From NCBI RefSeq assembly GCF_000219625.1, contig NC_018215.1, positions 2,480,001 through 2,544,000 of the forward strand: 64,000 nt of DNA, read 5' to 3'. The position numbers and the translations under genes are program-made. Shown here piece by piece: positions 10,843-21,628 of the stretch. Every line of letters starts with the position of its first letter. The first letter of the stretch is position 1. Below the pieces are notes generated by a model that was not told where the DNA came from, did not search any database, and saw only the letters and a list, made by a program, of their open reading frames with translations. This DNA is from Zymoseptoria tritici IPO323 (lineage: Eukaryota; Ascomycota; Dothideomycetes; Mycosphaerellales; Mycosphaerellaceae).

Positions 10843-11277
10843 TCAGCTCAAATTCGAGCGGCACAATGGGTCTCGGCGTCCCTTCTTCTCCTTCGGACCA
10901 GCGACGGTTGGCTCGCTGGAGCTGGCCTCGATGGCATCGTCTGCGAACTGCTCATCGAGATCTTCATCCTCGCTCACGTATTCGTCGTCGTCAAACGCAA
11001 AATCACCATCACTCCCCTCCTCTTCACTCATCACGGGCTGTGGCCTGCCCTTCTTCTTTGGTCGTGTTCTTGAGCCACTTCACTCGAAGTGATCGTCGTC
11101 ATCATCATAGTCTTGCTGCTTCTTTGCCCGTCGCCTTGCGGCCTTCTTCGTCGTTATATTGCCGACTTCAACTTGATCGGCCGGGAGGCCTCGCTTCTTG
11201 CTCAAGCCGACTGTTGTATTCGTCGAGAGCGGAGTGAGAGCAGGTCTCTTCCCGGCCGATCTGGTCTTGCGGAGCAT
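10843..11277 (-). pseudogene. possible small nuclear protein gene broken by one in-frame TGA
   Basis: Read from 11277, the frame encodes a basic N-terminal half (MLRKTRSAGKRPAL..., then KKAARRRAKKQQ) and an acidic run DYDDDDDHFE, and then meets TGA at 11082-11080. The same frame continues without another stop to 10843. There it encodes an AT-hook-like KKKGRPQP, an acidic stretch (FAFDDDEYVSEDEDLDEQF) and a basic end. The shared frame and matching character suggest one protein of about 144 codons. Either it is broken by one base change, or a very short intron (for example 39 nt from the GTGAAG next to the TGA) removes the stop. I cannot decide which. A real gene here is only a moderate call. 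Confidence 0.35.
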
Positions 11278-13845
11278 TGTGTCGTTCGATTCGGTATACG
11301 TGTGCGTGTGTGAGACGTGGGAGCGTGATGTGTTGATGGAATGTGTATGCCAGCGTGGGATTCAACTTCAACATCGAAGGCAGGTGCCATTGCCCTCCTC
11401 CCAAGGTTTCAGGCTCCCAGCCCGTGCAGTCGTCACGACCTCACCTCTCGCGTTGACCTTACGGCTCGCATTTCGCCCTTGATCAAGACTGGTCTCCCAA
11501 TATCGCTTGTCGCAAGGAATCACTTCCTGTATCGCGCAATGCGTCGTTGTATCCATCAAGCATTTAATGTCCCATCAAGCCAACCTGGCGGAGGACTCCA
11601 TCCACACCATCTCCGTCACCCTCACCTACCTCGCATACCACCTACCTTCGCAGATTTCTCCCGTAGTCCACCTTCTTCTGCGTCTCATGTTCTGTAGTAT
11701 TTCTCGGGTCACTTGGGTCCGCCGAGATGTGCAATCCGGGATGGCAGGATGTCCAGTCCGGAGCGTTCGGCGAGTCGACCAAGCTACACTTGTGTTCCAG
11801 GTCTGGTCTCGTCACCCGAACAACTTCTTCATTCTTTCCGCAACTCGAACTACCGTATCAGGATGAAATTAGTCGGTCCAGGAGACCAGGTAGGTCGTCG
11901 ATCGCTTGGACATCGATCGTGATCGTCGGCTTCGCACTCGTACTGTGGCTGCTGGCGTATCGCGCTGACGATCGGCGAGACTGATGTGGACCGGGTCGAG
12001 GCAATGCGTTGTTGTGATGGATGAAGACGCTGACATCCGGTGACCTTGCAGTCGGAGATTTGCAGCACCGCCACAATGGTTCATTACTCATTGCTCACTG
12101 GTCTACTGGCATTGTCGATTGGGAACCTGCGGTCTCCAGTCAGTCTGGTTGCCGGAAGTGTCACTGGTCCGCACTTACAGCTCAGAATCAAACACCACCA
12201 CGCCAGCAACTCTTCACGTTCCTCTCCACGAACTGTTGCTCAACACGCCATCATATCGTTGTGTCAGTCAGAGGCTGCAATGCCGTACGCATGAACTCCT
12301 CAAAGTGGAGGAGGGAGAGTAGTCATGGTATTTCATTGTCGAACTGCTAGATCCAGGGAGTGGCGATATCCCTGGGTTCCAAGCCAGATGTAGATCGGGA
12401 GAGGACCGACGTGAGTCGTAGGGCAAAGGCCGTCGAGATGTGCAGTCCTGGCGGAGAAGTCTTTGATGTGAACAACTGGCCAGCTAGCAAGAAGGGGCTA
12501 GCGCGGCGAGGTGGCCGATCTGGACGAAAGCGCGACAGCGATGAAACAACGTGTTTCTCCGCGAGCCTCTGCTTTGCTGGATATGCTTATACTACACTCC
12601 CAGGCGTGCTTGTGGAGCATCTGCTGGCGATCGTTTGTGAAGTTTTCACATCCTGCAACAGCCAGCAGCACTCCTCCAGTCCGATGTTCCGGGCTCGCCG
12701 GCTCTGGCACACTCGTGAGTCGCCTCGAAGAAGCTGTGATTCCTCGGCTTCTCAGGAGGGCTGGGTGATGCGATTCTGGGTGGGAGGCGGGGTTTGAGGA
12801 CGGGAGATGGTCCTTACGGATTCGAGAGGATCTTCCGATCCTGTGGTCAGATATGTTGGTGTATCAGCGAAGAAGTGTTCTGTCGATAGCAAACATATTT
12901 CCAAGCTCTTCTCCAGTACCCAGTCAAGAAAGACCCGTAAACTGATGAAAAGAAGCGACCAACCTGCCCATCCCTTAGGAACGACCCCCGAAAAGGTCGA
13001 ACTGGACATCATGCGCCGGCCCAAAGGCGTGCAACACGGGAGGAATGGAACCCACAACACCCAGCTGTTAAACGTGCGTGATGAAGTTACAGGTCAGTCC
13101 CTTGTTAAGCATGAAGGAGAAGAAGAAGAGGAAGAGAAGAAAGCGGAGAAAGTTGAAGTAGTGAAAACGAACGGGAGCGGCCGAGCGTTTGTGCTGACAT
13201 GTGCGAAAGGTGCTTAGAAGTACCGCCATACGGACGACGAGAGTGAAGGAGGTCTTGGTTACAAGGTCCATTCCATCCTCTGTGCAAAGGGCATCCTCTA
13301 ACGGAGCGCAAAGTCCGTCACCACGGGATTGCCAGCAATATCGCATAGCAGATTGAGACGCTTACCACCAGCAGCGACCAAGGCCGCCCTTTATAGCTCA
13401 CACCTGATGGGCCTCTCCTGACGGCCAAGTCCCTTGATGCGCCAGAAAGGTGTTTGACACCGCCCGGTATTCCCGCTCTTCTCCTGTCCCAGCCCAAAGC
13501 CAAGAGCAGATGAAAAAAAATAGTCATGAGCCAAACTCACGACGACCCAGCCTAGCAGCGGGAGTGAAATTGGATAGGCATGACTGTTAGGCACACGCGT
13601 ATAACGCCGCTGTGCTGCTGACGAGACAGTAACGGCGTGAAGAGAGAAAGGAAGAAGCAGAAGGGCGGTCAAAAGCTGGAGGAAGTGAACCGACACGGGA
13701 GCGGCCGGAGTGCTGAAATGTGCCTCCGTGCCTGTTGCTACTGCGGAGAGACAAGCGATGAGGGGGGCAGATAAAACCGATGACTCCTGTCACTTGTGAA
13801 CGCGACCTCACATTGAACTTCATCATACAAGACCCTTCTCCCAAT
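11278..13845. other. 2.6-kb intergenic region, no supported gene
   Basis: Many overlapping short ORFs occur on both strands, none with a recognisable protein or convincing splice structure. A purine-rich stretch lies at about 13110-13160. No tRNA, repeat array or transposon was seen. Confidence 0.45.
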
Positions 13846-15609
13846 TCAAGACCTCGTCGAGACAATATGTTCAATCGCCTCCAACACTATTCCCGCAGTC
13901 AGCAACCCCCCATCAAACAGATCTCAGTACGCAGGACCAGAACTTACAGCTCGGCACAAAAACCTTCGGATTCTCCGTTGCCGGAAAATGACCCACGCCC
14001 TTGATAGCCTTGTGCTTGGCTCCTGGGATCTTGTCGCAAGTAGCTTGAGACATGGCTGGAGTATTGGACCAGTCGTATTCGCCTGTGAGCATGTATACTG
14101 GGCAGGCTTTGGTGTCGATGCCGGCCTAGTAACAGCATTGTCAGTCGTGTAACCCAGACGCTCGAGGGGAGCAGAACTCATACCATGCGGTCGCGACCGT
14201 CCCAACCGCCGAAGTAGAAGTCGAGATCGCCGTGGAAGAGGCCATAGGTTTGGGCGGAGTACCTAGGTGGGTGATCAGCGACGCCGAGTAGCTGTGTGGG
14301 TGACTTTGCTTACATGTGCCAGACGAGCTGCCGGTTCTTGAAAGGAGCTGTGGGGCTCATCATGCCGTAGATCCACTCGGGAGCGAAGAGGGATTGGTTG
14401 ACGTATGGCGACTACGAGCACGGATGGGTTGAGTCAGTGGCCTCTCAATTGAAGGAAAGTAGAAAAGTCGTCTGTTGCTTACCCTGTCGTTCCATGTGCG
14501 ATCCATATTGAGGTAGTCGCTGCCTTGCAATGGAATTGTACCAGCACATCCGACCTCCTTATAGCGTACGGCGCAGGCAAGGGAGATCTGTCCAGCCATT
14601 GAAGCACCACAGATGATCGGCTTGTTCAGACCGAGTTTCTTGACGAAAGCGGCGATACAGCCAATATAGGCATCCTCGTTGTTGGTGTGGCAGCCTGGGA
14701 AGTCGTCAGGTATGCCGGAGCCAGCAAGCGTTGGAGCGTAGCGCAGACTCACCAGGAAAGTAGTTCTCATACGGGAAGCTGCGACCGTGAGCCGGCAAAT
14801 CGAAAGCCGTCATGCGACACCTCTTCCGCATGCGTTCGTCATTCATCACGCCGTGGTATTGACGAGAGTCACTTCCAGCGGTATGCAAGAAGACGATCTC
14901 CACATCGCCCTCGCCAGCTTGCTCGTAGAAGACTTTACACTTGCCCCACAGCGGAGAGGTGATGTACGTGTATCGACCGACAATGTGATCTTCAACAGGC
15001 TCGTCTTGGGAGTCTTCCGGCGTGGGACCGGCATGCGCATCGTGAATGAGCTCGAGGATGCGGCGCCAGACGTGAGTCCAGTGCGCAAAAGCGGTCTGAT
15101 CACCTTCGACGGAGATGCCTTCTTGTTTGATGTTCATGCCGAACATGCCTTTTTCTTTGTTAGTTTGGGCGGTCTTGGCGGTTTGACGTCTGATCGCTGG
15201 GGTTGTATAAGCTGTGGAGGGAGAGAATAACAGCAAGGTTGCAAGAGGATCAGCTCGTACCCCAGTAAGATTGGTATGGGGCGACAGGTGTCTGCTTCAT
15301 GAACTCCTGCCATTGCTCAGGCTGGGCGTTGAGGGTGAAGAGGGCTTCCTTGGCCGAGCCGGAACGAATGTCGGCCTTTCCATTGGTGACCGTCACCAGT
15401 ACGGCACTGTCTGATCCACCCGACTTGATACCGAAGGTAGCAGGAGCTTCGATGGCATTACTGAGGGTGAATGACTTCAACTGAGCATCATCCTTGGCTG
15501 CCTGGTTGGCTTTGGGGAGCGCTGCGGACAGCGCGGACGGGAGATCGGACCATGCGTGAGCCATGTTGCCGTTCTCTTTGGAGACTTTTTGACGTTTTGA
15601 GGGAGCCAT
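13846..15609 (-). CDS. alpha/beta hydrolase with SCP2-like N-terminal domain, 450 aa
   Basis: I infer seven exons: 15609-15261, 15148-14753, 14694-14483, 14411-14314, 14262-14184, 14125-13948 and 13886-13846. They sum to 451 codons including TGA. Residues about 15-115 look like a sterol-carrier-type lipid-binding domain (LKSFTLSNAIEAPATFGIK, VTNGKADIRSGSAKEALF). A conserved linker follows (QTPVAPYQSYWG|MFGMNIKQEG). The hydrolase has HTAGSD as the oxyanion strand, nucleophile Ser280 in GASMAG and catalytic His424 in GVGHFP; the acid residue is probably in LTGEYDW. It should hydrolyse an ester or similar bond in a hydrophobic substrate, which is unknown. The last exon (LLEAIEHIVSTRS) is found only if a 61-nt intron at 13947-13887 is removed. 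It diverges from the semialdehyde dehydrogenase gene. Confidence 0.87.
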
Positions 15610-16241
15610 TGGAGAATGTGCTGAGAAGGAATACTTATACCAACGCCTGGGTATCGAGGTACAGTGCCATACTTATGCTTGTCGGTGCAACGGAAGCCGG
15701 AGGGGAGTAAAACAGCTGCAGGAACGAGCCATGTTTGCTTGTCAAATCTCACGGAGCGTCAGATTCAGCTTCATGATAGGTTACCGGAGCACGATCCTGG
15801 GGAGCTGTCCCTCATTTTGAGCTGAGAGGAGGTTGTCAGATCGAGAGGGGTTGCTGATCCTGTCGTGTGAAGAACTGTGGACCGCCGTCACGACCGATGG
15901 ACCGCAGCCCGTAGCTTCGTCTGCTATCGTCACCATCAGTACTGCCTCTTGCGCGACGCAGCTCATCATGCTTTGTTAACATCGTGTTGATAAGATGATT
16001 GATGAGATGATTGAGAAGGAGGTGACGTTGTACCCCACCTGGTCGCTTCAGAGGTTGTGGGCCAACACGGCTGAACGATCAACCCCGCTGGCCGGTAGCT
16101 CGGCCTCGACCACGAGAGATATAGAGAGATGACGTGGAGAGAGCCGATCTGCTTTCTTCTGTTTTGACAACACTTCCCTTTTGATCACCATCAACTTGGC
16201 GAGACAGCAAAGAGAAGAGATACTGCATAACATCATTGACA
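15610..16241. promoter_or_regulatory. divergent promoter region of hydrolase and SSADH genes
   Basis: This 632-bp region lies between two start codons on opposite strands. It must hold the promoters and leaders of both genes. No specific operator was identified. Confidence 0.4.
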
Positions 16242-17918
16242 ATGGCACCACAACTCCCTTTTACGGTATGGCTGGAGCTACCCCGGAAAAGAATCCTCAT
16301 AACAATATTGACCATCCTTCTTCGCAGCTCAAAAACCCGGACCTTTTCCGCGAGCAGTCTCTTGTAGGAGGCAACTGGATCGAGTCCAAGACCGGCAACC
16401 GCTTCGATGTCGTCGATCCGGGCAACGGCAAAGTTTGGGCCACAGCTCCAGATATGGGACCGGATGATGTCGACGCCGCAGTCAAAGCCGCCCACGCCGC
16501 TTTCCAAGACTACAAGAAGGTCAACCCCAGGCAGCGCGCCCAATGGATGCTGAAGTGGGACCAGCTCATTCGCGACAACCGGGACGATCTCGCTCAAATC
16601 GTGACCTACGAGTGTGGAAAGCCTCTCGCGGAGTCTCAAGGCGAGCTGGACTATGCTCTCGGTTTCACCTGGTGGTTCGCCGGCGAGGCTGAGCGTGTGC
16701 AAGGCACGGTCCAGACGCCCGCGGCTCCCAACAGGCGTGTATTCACAGTCAAGCAGCCAATCGGTGTGGCGGTTGCTTTGGTGCCGTGGAACTTTCCCAT
16801 TGCGATGATTCTGCGAAAGGCAGGTGCTGCCTTGGCAGCCGGATGCACGATGATCGTCAAGCCCAGTCCCGAGACTCCGTTCTCCGTCGCCGCTCTCGCA
16901 TACCTCGCCGAGCAGGCCGGATTCCCCAAGGGCGTCTTCAGTGTCATGCCGACTAGCTTGGATACCACTCCTGCTTTGAGCGAGGCTCTCTGCAGACATC
17001 CTTTGACCAAGAAGGTCACGTTCACTGGCAGCACCCGAGTCGGCAAGCTTGTTGCGAAGATCTGCTCGGATGGACTGAAGAAGTGCACCCTCGAGCTGGG
17101 AGGCAACTGCCCATTCTTGGTCTTTGACGATGCCGATCTCGAAGCCGCGGCGACTCGTTCGTCATTCCTCCCTCCAATCAATCCACATTGATACTGACTA
17201 TCTCCAGAACTCATGGCCCTCAAATGGCGCCACGCCGGGCAAGCCTGCATCACCGCCAACCGTGTCTTCGTACAGAAGGGAGTCTACGACAAATTCGCCG
17301 AAATTCTCTCCCAGAAGACTGCGAAGCTCGTCGTTGGCCACGGCTCAAAGGAAGGCGTCACAATGGGACCCGTCACGACCGACCGCTCGATCGGCAAGGC
17401 AGAGGCTCAAGTCGCCGACGCGGAGAAGCAAGGAGGCAAAGTTATTCTTGGTGGCCATAAATTAATGGGCAAGGAAGGATATGGGGACGGCTACTTCTTT
17501 GAGCCGACGTTGATCACTCAAGCCAATGACAAGATGCTCATCGCACAGGAGGAGACATTCGCGCCAGTCCTGGCGCTGTTCGAGTTCGATACCGAGGACG
17601 AGGCCGTCAAGCGTGCAAACGACACCAGTATGGGTTTGGCGTCGTACTTCTTCACGAAGAGTGTTGACCGCACATGGAGACTGCTGGAGAACCTCGAGGC
17701 CGGTAAGAAATGACCGGGAGATCCGTTCTACGACTTTGACTGACCAGTTTCGCTTTCTAGGCATGATTGGCATGAACACCGGCAACGCCTCCGCCGCAGA
17801 GTCACCTTTCGGAGGCATCAAGGAGTCCGGCTACGGCAAGGAGTCTGGCAAAGACGTTGCTATCCAGGAGTACATGATCACCAAGACTGGCACACTCACG
17901 ATCGATGGGCAATATTAG
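16242..17918 (+). CDS. succinate-semialdehyde dehydrogenase (NAD(P)+), 501 aa
   Basis: This aldehyde dehydrogenase most likely oxidises succinate semialdehyde to succinate, the last step of the GABA shunt. I infer exons 16242-16265, 16328-17156, 17208-17702 and 17761-17918. The short first exon (MAPQLPFT) joins LKNPDLFREQSLVGGNW, which is the usual SSADH opening; a plain ORF reads through this intron from an upstream ATG. Family motifs are VPWNFPIAMILRKAGAALAAGC, the glycine motif FTGSTRVGK, general base Glu264 in LELGG, catalytic Cys298 in GQACITANR, and EESP-type end motif ESPFGGIKESGYGKES. The length is normal for the family. The second intron uses a weak GTTCGT donor. Related aldehyde dehydrogenases could have another substrate, but the overall sequence favours SSADH. 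Confidence 0.93.
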
Positions 17919-18189
17919 GTGGTCTGAAATGGGAGGATTGGAGGAGGACGGGATTTATTGATGTAGTCGATCAAAATGGGAAGTGTACATTTGTTCTGTC
18001 GTGTGACTGTTTGATGTGACTTCGCTCCGACTTTCGAATAGAGGACTCTGCGCAGGTGTCCGTGGCTGTAGGACCGTGAGGCGTGTGCACGAGGGAAGCA
18101 TTGTGTTTCCATAATGATGGCAATGTTGTTGGTTGTCGTCTCGTTGAGCCTATTCTTTTCTGCAGATTGTATTGCCATACTCCGCAGGG

Positions 18190-18330
18190 GCACGATGCCG
18201 TGGCCGGGAACCCGCACGAGATCGATGAAGCCGATCCCGAACGATCAGGCCAAACCAATTCCAGCGAACCATCTCGGTGGATCTGGAGACAGGACTCTCG
18301 TCGCCATCTCGAAATTACTGAGCTCGGGGA
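18190..18330. repeat. outlying copy of the repeat found at 44.5 kb
   Basis: Part of this segment (AACCCGCACGAGATCGATGA, then GGTGGATCTGGAGACAGGAC and TCTCGTCGCCATCTCGAAA) matches the reverse complement of about 44475-44600, which reads CTCGATGGATCTGGAGGCAG then GACTCTCGTGGCCATCTCGA. The match extends, with gaps, through the GAAGCCGA-CCCG motif typical of the array. It lies in the 3' flank of the SSADH gene. Confidence 0.7.
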
Positions 18331-18548
18331 GAGAGAGGGATGCAAACGAGTCAAGAGACAGTAGGTTCGCCACCACATCAACCAGGACGACCAAACGCGA
18401 ATGCTGTCATAGTAACGTAGTTGGGTTGATCGGCTTGCTCTCATGAGAAAAATACCAACGATGCCAGTCCACCGCCAGCGGTGCATCGCAAGCTTGTGTA
18501 CAGATAGCTTTTGTAGGCTTTGATCGCTACTCATAGCAAAGCAATTCC

Positions 18549-20120
18549 TCATCCCGACCCCCTCCTGTTCACAGGCGCCAACTCCATCGAATCCGCCTCA
18601 GCACCTCCTCTCCCTCGACTCTCCAGCACTTCTCTCTTCGCCTCTTCCTCCTCATACCTCACCTCACACGTCGTCGTCTGCTGAATCACCATCTGTCGAC
18701 ACGAACTATCACTCCTCACACTCCTCCTCCTCTCCCTCCTCTCCTCACTCGGCATCGCTCTCACCATTGTCGTCGTCTTACCAAATTTCGGCAACGCCTC
18801 ATCGACCACATAATTCCCGTCCACAACATGCCGACTCCTCCTCCTTGAATCCGCCGTGCGGAACGAGTCCTGTGTTCGGTCGGGTGAGAAAGGGAGTTTC
18901 GTGCTCCGTCTCTTGGCTCCGCCAGGTCCGCCAGGTTGTCCGTTGGAGGACTTGCCCCCGCTTTCGAGAGATTGCATGGCGTAGCTATTGCTGCTGCCGT
19001 AGCCGCTTACGCCTGCGCTGTCGTGGGTGCCGAAGCCGGTGTTGCAGGCGTTGACGAAGGCTTTGAGGGTGGGCATTGTGCTGGCCATGAGGCCGTAGTG
19101 GAGTTCGAGGTTGAGGCAGATGAAGGGTGCGACGCCGTCGAAGAAAGGGTCGCGGGAGTTTGGGAGGACGGTTTGGAGGTAGTGGAGGCGGACGAGGGCT
19201 GCGGGGATGACGCTGGGAGGAGGAGGTTAGTGAGAGGTCGAGAGAACGGGAAAAGAATGCAAGGTACAGGACTCGCAGACCGAAGACGGCGACGACGGTG
19301 AGTTTGCGGCTGAAGTTGGTCTGGAGAGACCAGACGAGCCAGACGGGTATGGCGAGGAGGCCGAGTTCGATGGCGACGTTGACCGCGGTGATGACCTGCC
19401 AGGTGAGAGTCTGGGCAGTCGTGCGTCAGCTTGCTTTGATGTCCCTCTCAATGACTCCGGGCTGTCGTACAGTGTTCACACATTTGCCAGGTCCGACAAG
19501 CACCCAAGGAGGGCGATCAGTACACTTGATAGCTATCACCAAGAACGATGCAAGACCCCAAAGAGCGCTCACCGCGACTAGTCCGTAGCATACTATTAGT
19601 CGGCTCCGAAGAAGAATGAGGCGTGCGAGAAGAAGTGCCACGGAGCACTTCGTCAACGCGTTCGTGGTGATGTAGATGAGTTGCGCAGCGTAGATGACCT
19701 GCACGGCATTGTAAGCTTTGCACGCCTTTGGCAAAACGAGAGGAAACACACCTTGGAGATGTACGGAATCGCAGTCTGGTCCAGAATCTCCATCTTCTTG
19801 CCGAGTCCAAAGTGTATAGCCACGCCGAAGACGACCATTTCCAGTGAACCGAAGAACTATGCCAGTCAGCTTGCACATCCATCTCATCGCCGAAGCTGAT
19901 AACATTTCCAACATACCGTCGCAACACCACAAATAATATCATCCCACCCAACCGGTCCACTGACAGTCAACCGCATATACATCCTCGAAATGAAGCACAA
20001 CACCGCATACACCGCGAGCAACGTGCCCACCGTGAGCGCAATCCCGCCATGATCCAAATCACTCGTGACGAAAGCCCTCGGACCCGAATTCAGATTCGGG
20101 AGTGGATACGGCGTCGACAT
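18549..20120 (-). CDS. fungal rhodopsin-like integral membrane protein, 447 aa
   Basis: I infer five exons: 20120-19917, 19856-19752, 19698-19471, 19410-19268 and 19212-18549. Introns 1-3 are phase 0 and intron 4 is phase 2. About seven hydrophobic helices lie in the first 270 residues (for example IALTVGTLLAVYAVLCFIS, FGSLEMVVFGVAIHFGLG, LIVCYGLVAVSALWGLASFLVIA, VITAVNVAIELGLLAIPVWLVW). Typical features of this family are the RMYMRLTVSGPVGWDD motif after helix 1, LTKCSVALLLARL after helix 3, and the LHYGLMASTMPTLKAFV end of the membrane domain. The C-terminal 170 residues form a Ser/Gly/Arg-rich cytoplasmic tail. The family is very expanded in Pezizomycotina and is mostly of unknown function; no retinal-binding role is implied. 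Confidence 0.88.
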
Positions 20121-21354
20121 GCAGCTGTAGTCGTTCGTGCCGTGGACACGGCGCAGGTGGAGTAAAGCGAGAGTTGGGAAGAGACGCCGTCATCGTGTGA
20201 GAGTTGCGCAAAACACCGTGCATTTGGTGATTGTTTCGCCCCGCCGGATTGGATTTCGATCGTGGAGGGGTTATGGGTTGCTGGTGTAAGAGCTAAGGTT
20301 GGTAGCCCCATCGGAGGAGGCAAGTTCAGGGTTGGGGTCAAGGTTTTGTACCCCAGTGGTGAAAGGGTCGTCGAACTAGCAGCGCACCCTAGCCTTGTCA
20401 ATGTTCTGGGGTGAGTGGAGAGTTTGCGTGCGAGATTTGCCCGTATTCGACAATTGCGTTGGCTTTTGCGTTCCCAAGATGCGATTTCCCGAAAGGGCTC
20501 GCGATATACGGGGCTTGAGCGGTCTCTGCCACGCATTAGCGACTGACGGTGTCGACCCCGGGCCTCATTAGCAGAAGTTCATTCGCATTGATCTCCGGAG
20601 TGCTGCCATAAGCTCACATAAGCTGAGTTACGTCGACGCATCTCCAGAGCGCTCATCGACGGAGTAGCAGAGGTTCCGCGGAAGTTTGGACACGCTTTCG
20701 TGGTCGTTTCCGACTTGCAGAAAGAGCCATAGTACAGGCAGTATTTCCGTCAACATCGTCAGAGAATGTATGCGATGAAATCATCCCTCTCGCACCCTTC
20801 CTCAACGGCGGACTTTCAAGAGCGGAGAGACGGCGGAGCGGACGGAAGCCAAAGAGGGAGGTTTTCAGGGAAAAATTCAATCACGACAGTGACTGACACA
20901 TCGATCACTCTGGCGGCTCCGGGGAAGAAAAAGGGCGTGCAGGGTAGCAGGGACTTGCAAAGCTGATGCTGACGTTTTTCTCCCCTTGTATACCCATGGC
21001 CCGAACTTTTCAACACCAGTGAGATCCAGGGGCCATGTCGTGATCGAGGTCAACGGTCGTTCAGCCAGGTCTCCCCACTCGTCGCCGCGGGACTTCGTGC
21101 ATCCGGCCATCAAGGGTCGTTCCATACTGGCGTGGATGACATTCTCTTTGTCCTCGCACTTGCGTCGTATAAGTTATGCAGCTTATGCCCTAGCGGATGA
21201 AATGCGTAGACGAAGTCGCATCGAGAAGATCCAGCGAATACGAGCGGCACATTAGAAGACGGGCCTTGATTGGCTGATCGTGACTCTGCTGGGATTGCAG
21301 TGTTCTCATATGCTGGCTTACCTCTGCAGAACGAAGGAACTTCGAGCCAGAATG
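20121..21354. other. intergenic, left flank of the retrotransposon
   Basis: No gene is supported. The stretch ends with GAATG at 21350-21354, the left copy of the target-site duplication. Confidence 0.5.
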
Positions 21355-21592
21355 TGTCAATTAAGTAGTGCAATGCAGGGGTGAACTTCAAGATTGAGAA
21401 AAACCATGTGTTTCTTGAGGTTATCGACCTAAAGACTATATAGACGCCGTGATTCCAAATACCCAAAAGGGGTTGGGGTCTTATCGCTAATATCCTATAA
21501 TATCATATAGGACACTGACCACGTAATCAGGCTGTTGGAGTCAATATCCCTGGTCTTACCCTGTTTTATGAATTAACGCTAACAGATCGACA
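21355..21592 (-). repeat. 3' LTR of the copia element
   Basis: Direct repeat of 29367-29604, 233 of 238 bases identical. It starts TGTC and ends GACA, so each LTR has a short inverted terminus. Relative to the other LTR it has T where the partner has C in three CpA contexts. Confidence 0.97.
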
Positions 21593-21607
21593 CACCCCCG
21601 AGATCCG
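21593..21607 (-). other. polypurine tract next to the 3' LTR
   Basis: On the coding strand the sequence CGGATCTCGGGGGTG touches the 3' LTR. A purine-rich run at this exact place primes plus-strand synthesis in LTR retrotransposons. Confidence 0.7.
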
Positions 21608-21628
21608 TTTATGTCATACTGAACGATC

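Noticed and set aside
16181..16265. Upstream ATG at 16181 as the SSADH start.
   Set aside because: Starting at 16242 and removing the 62-nt intron gives the usual SSADH N-terminus; the upstream start retains intron sequence.
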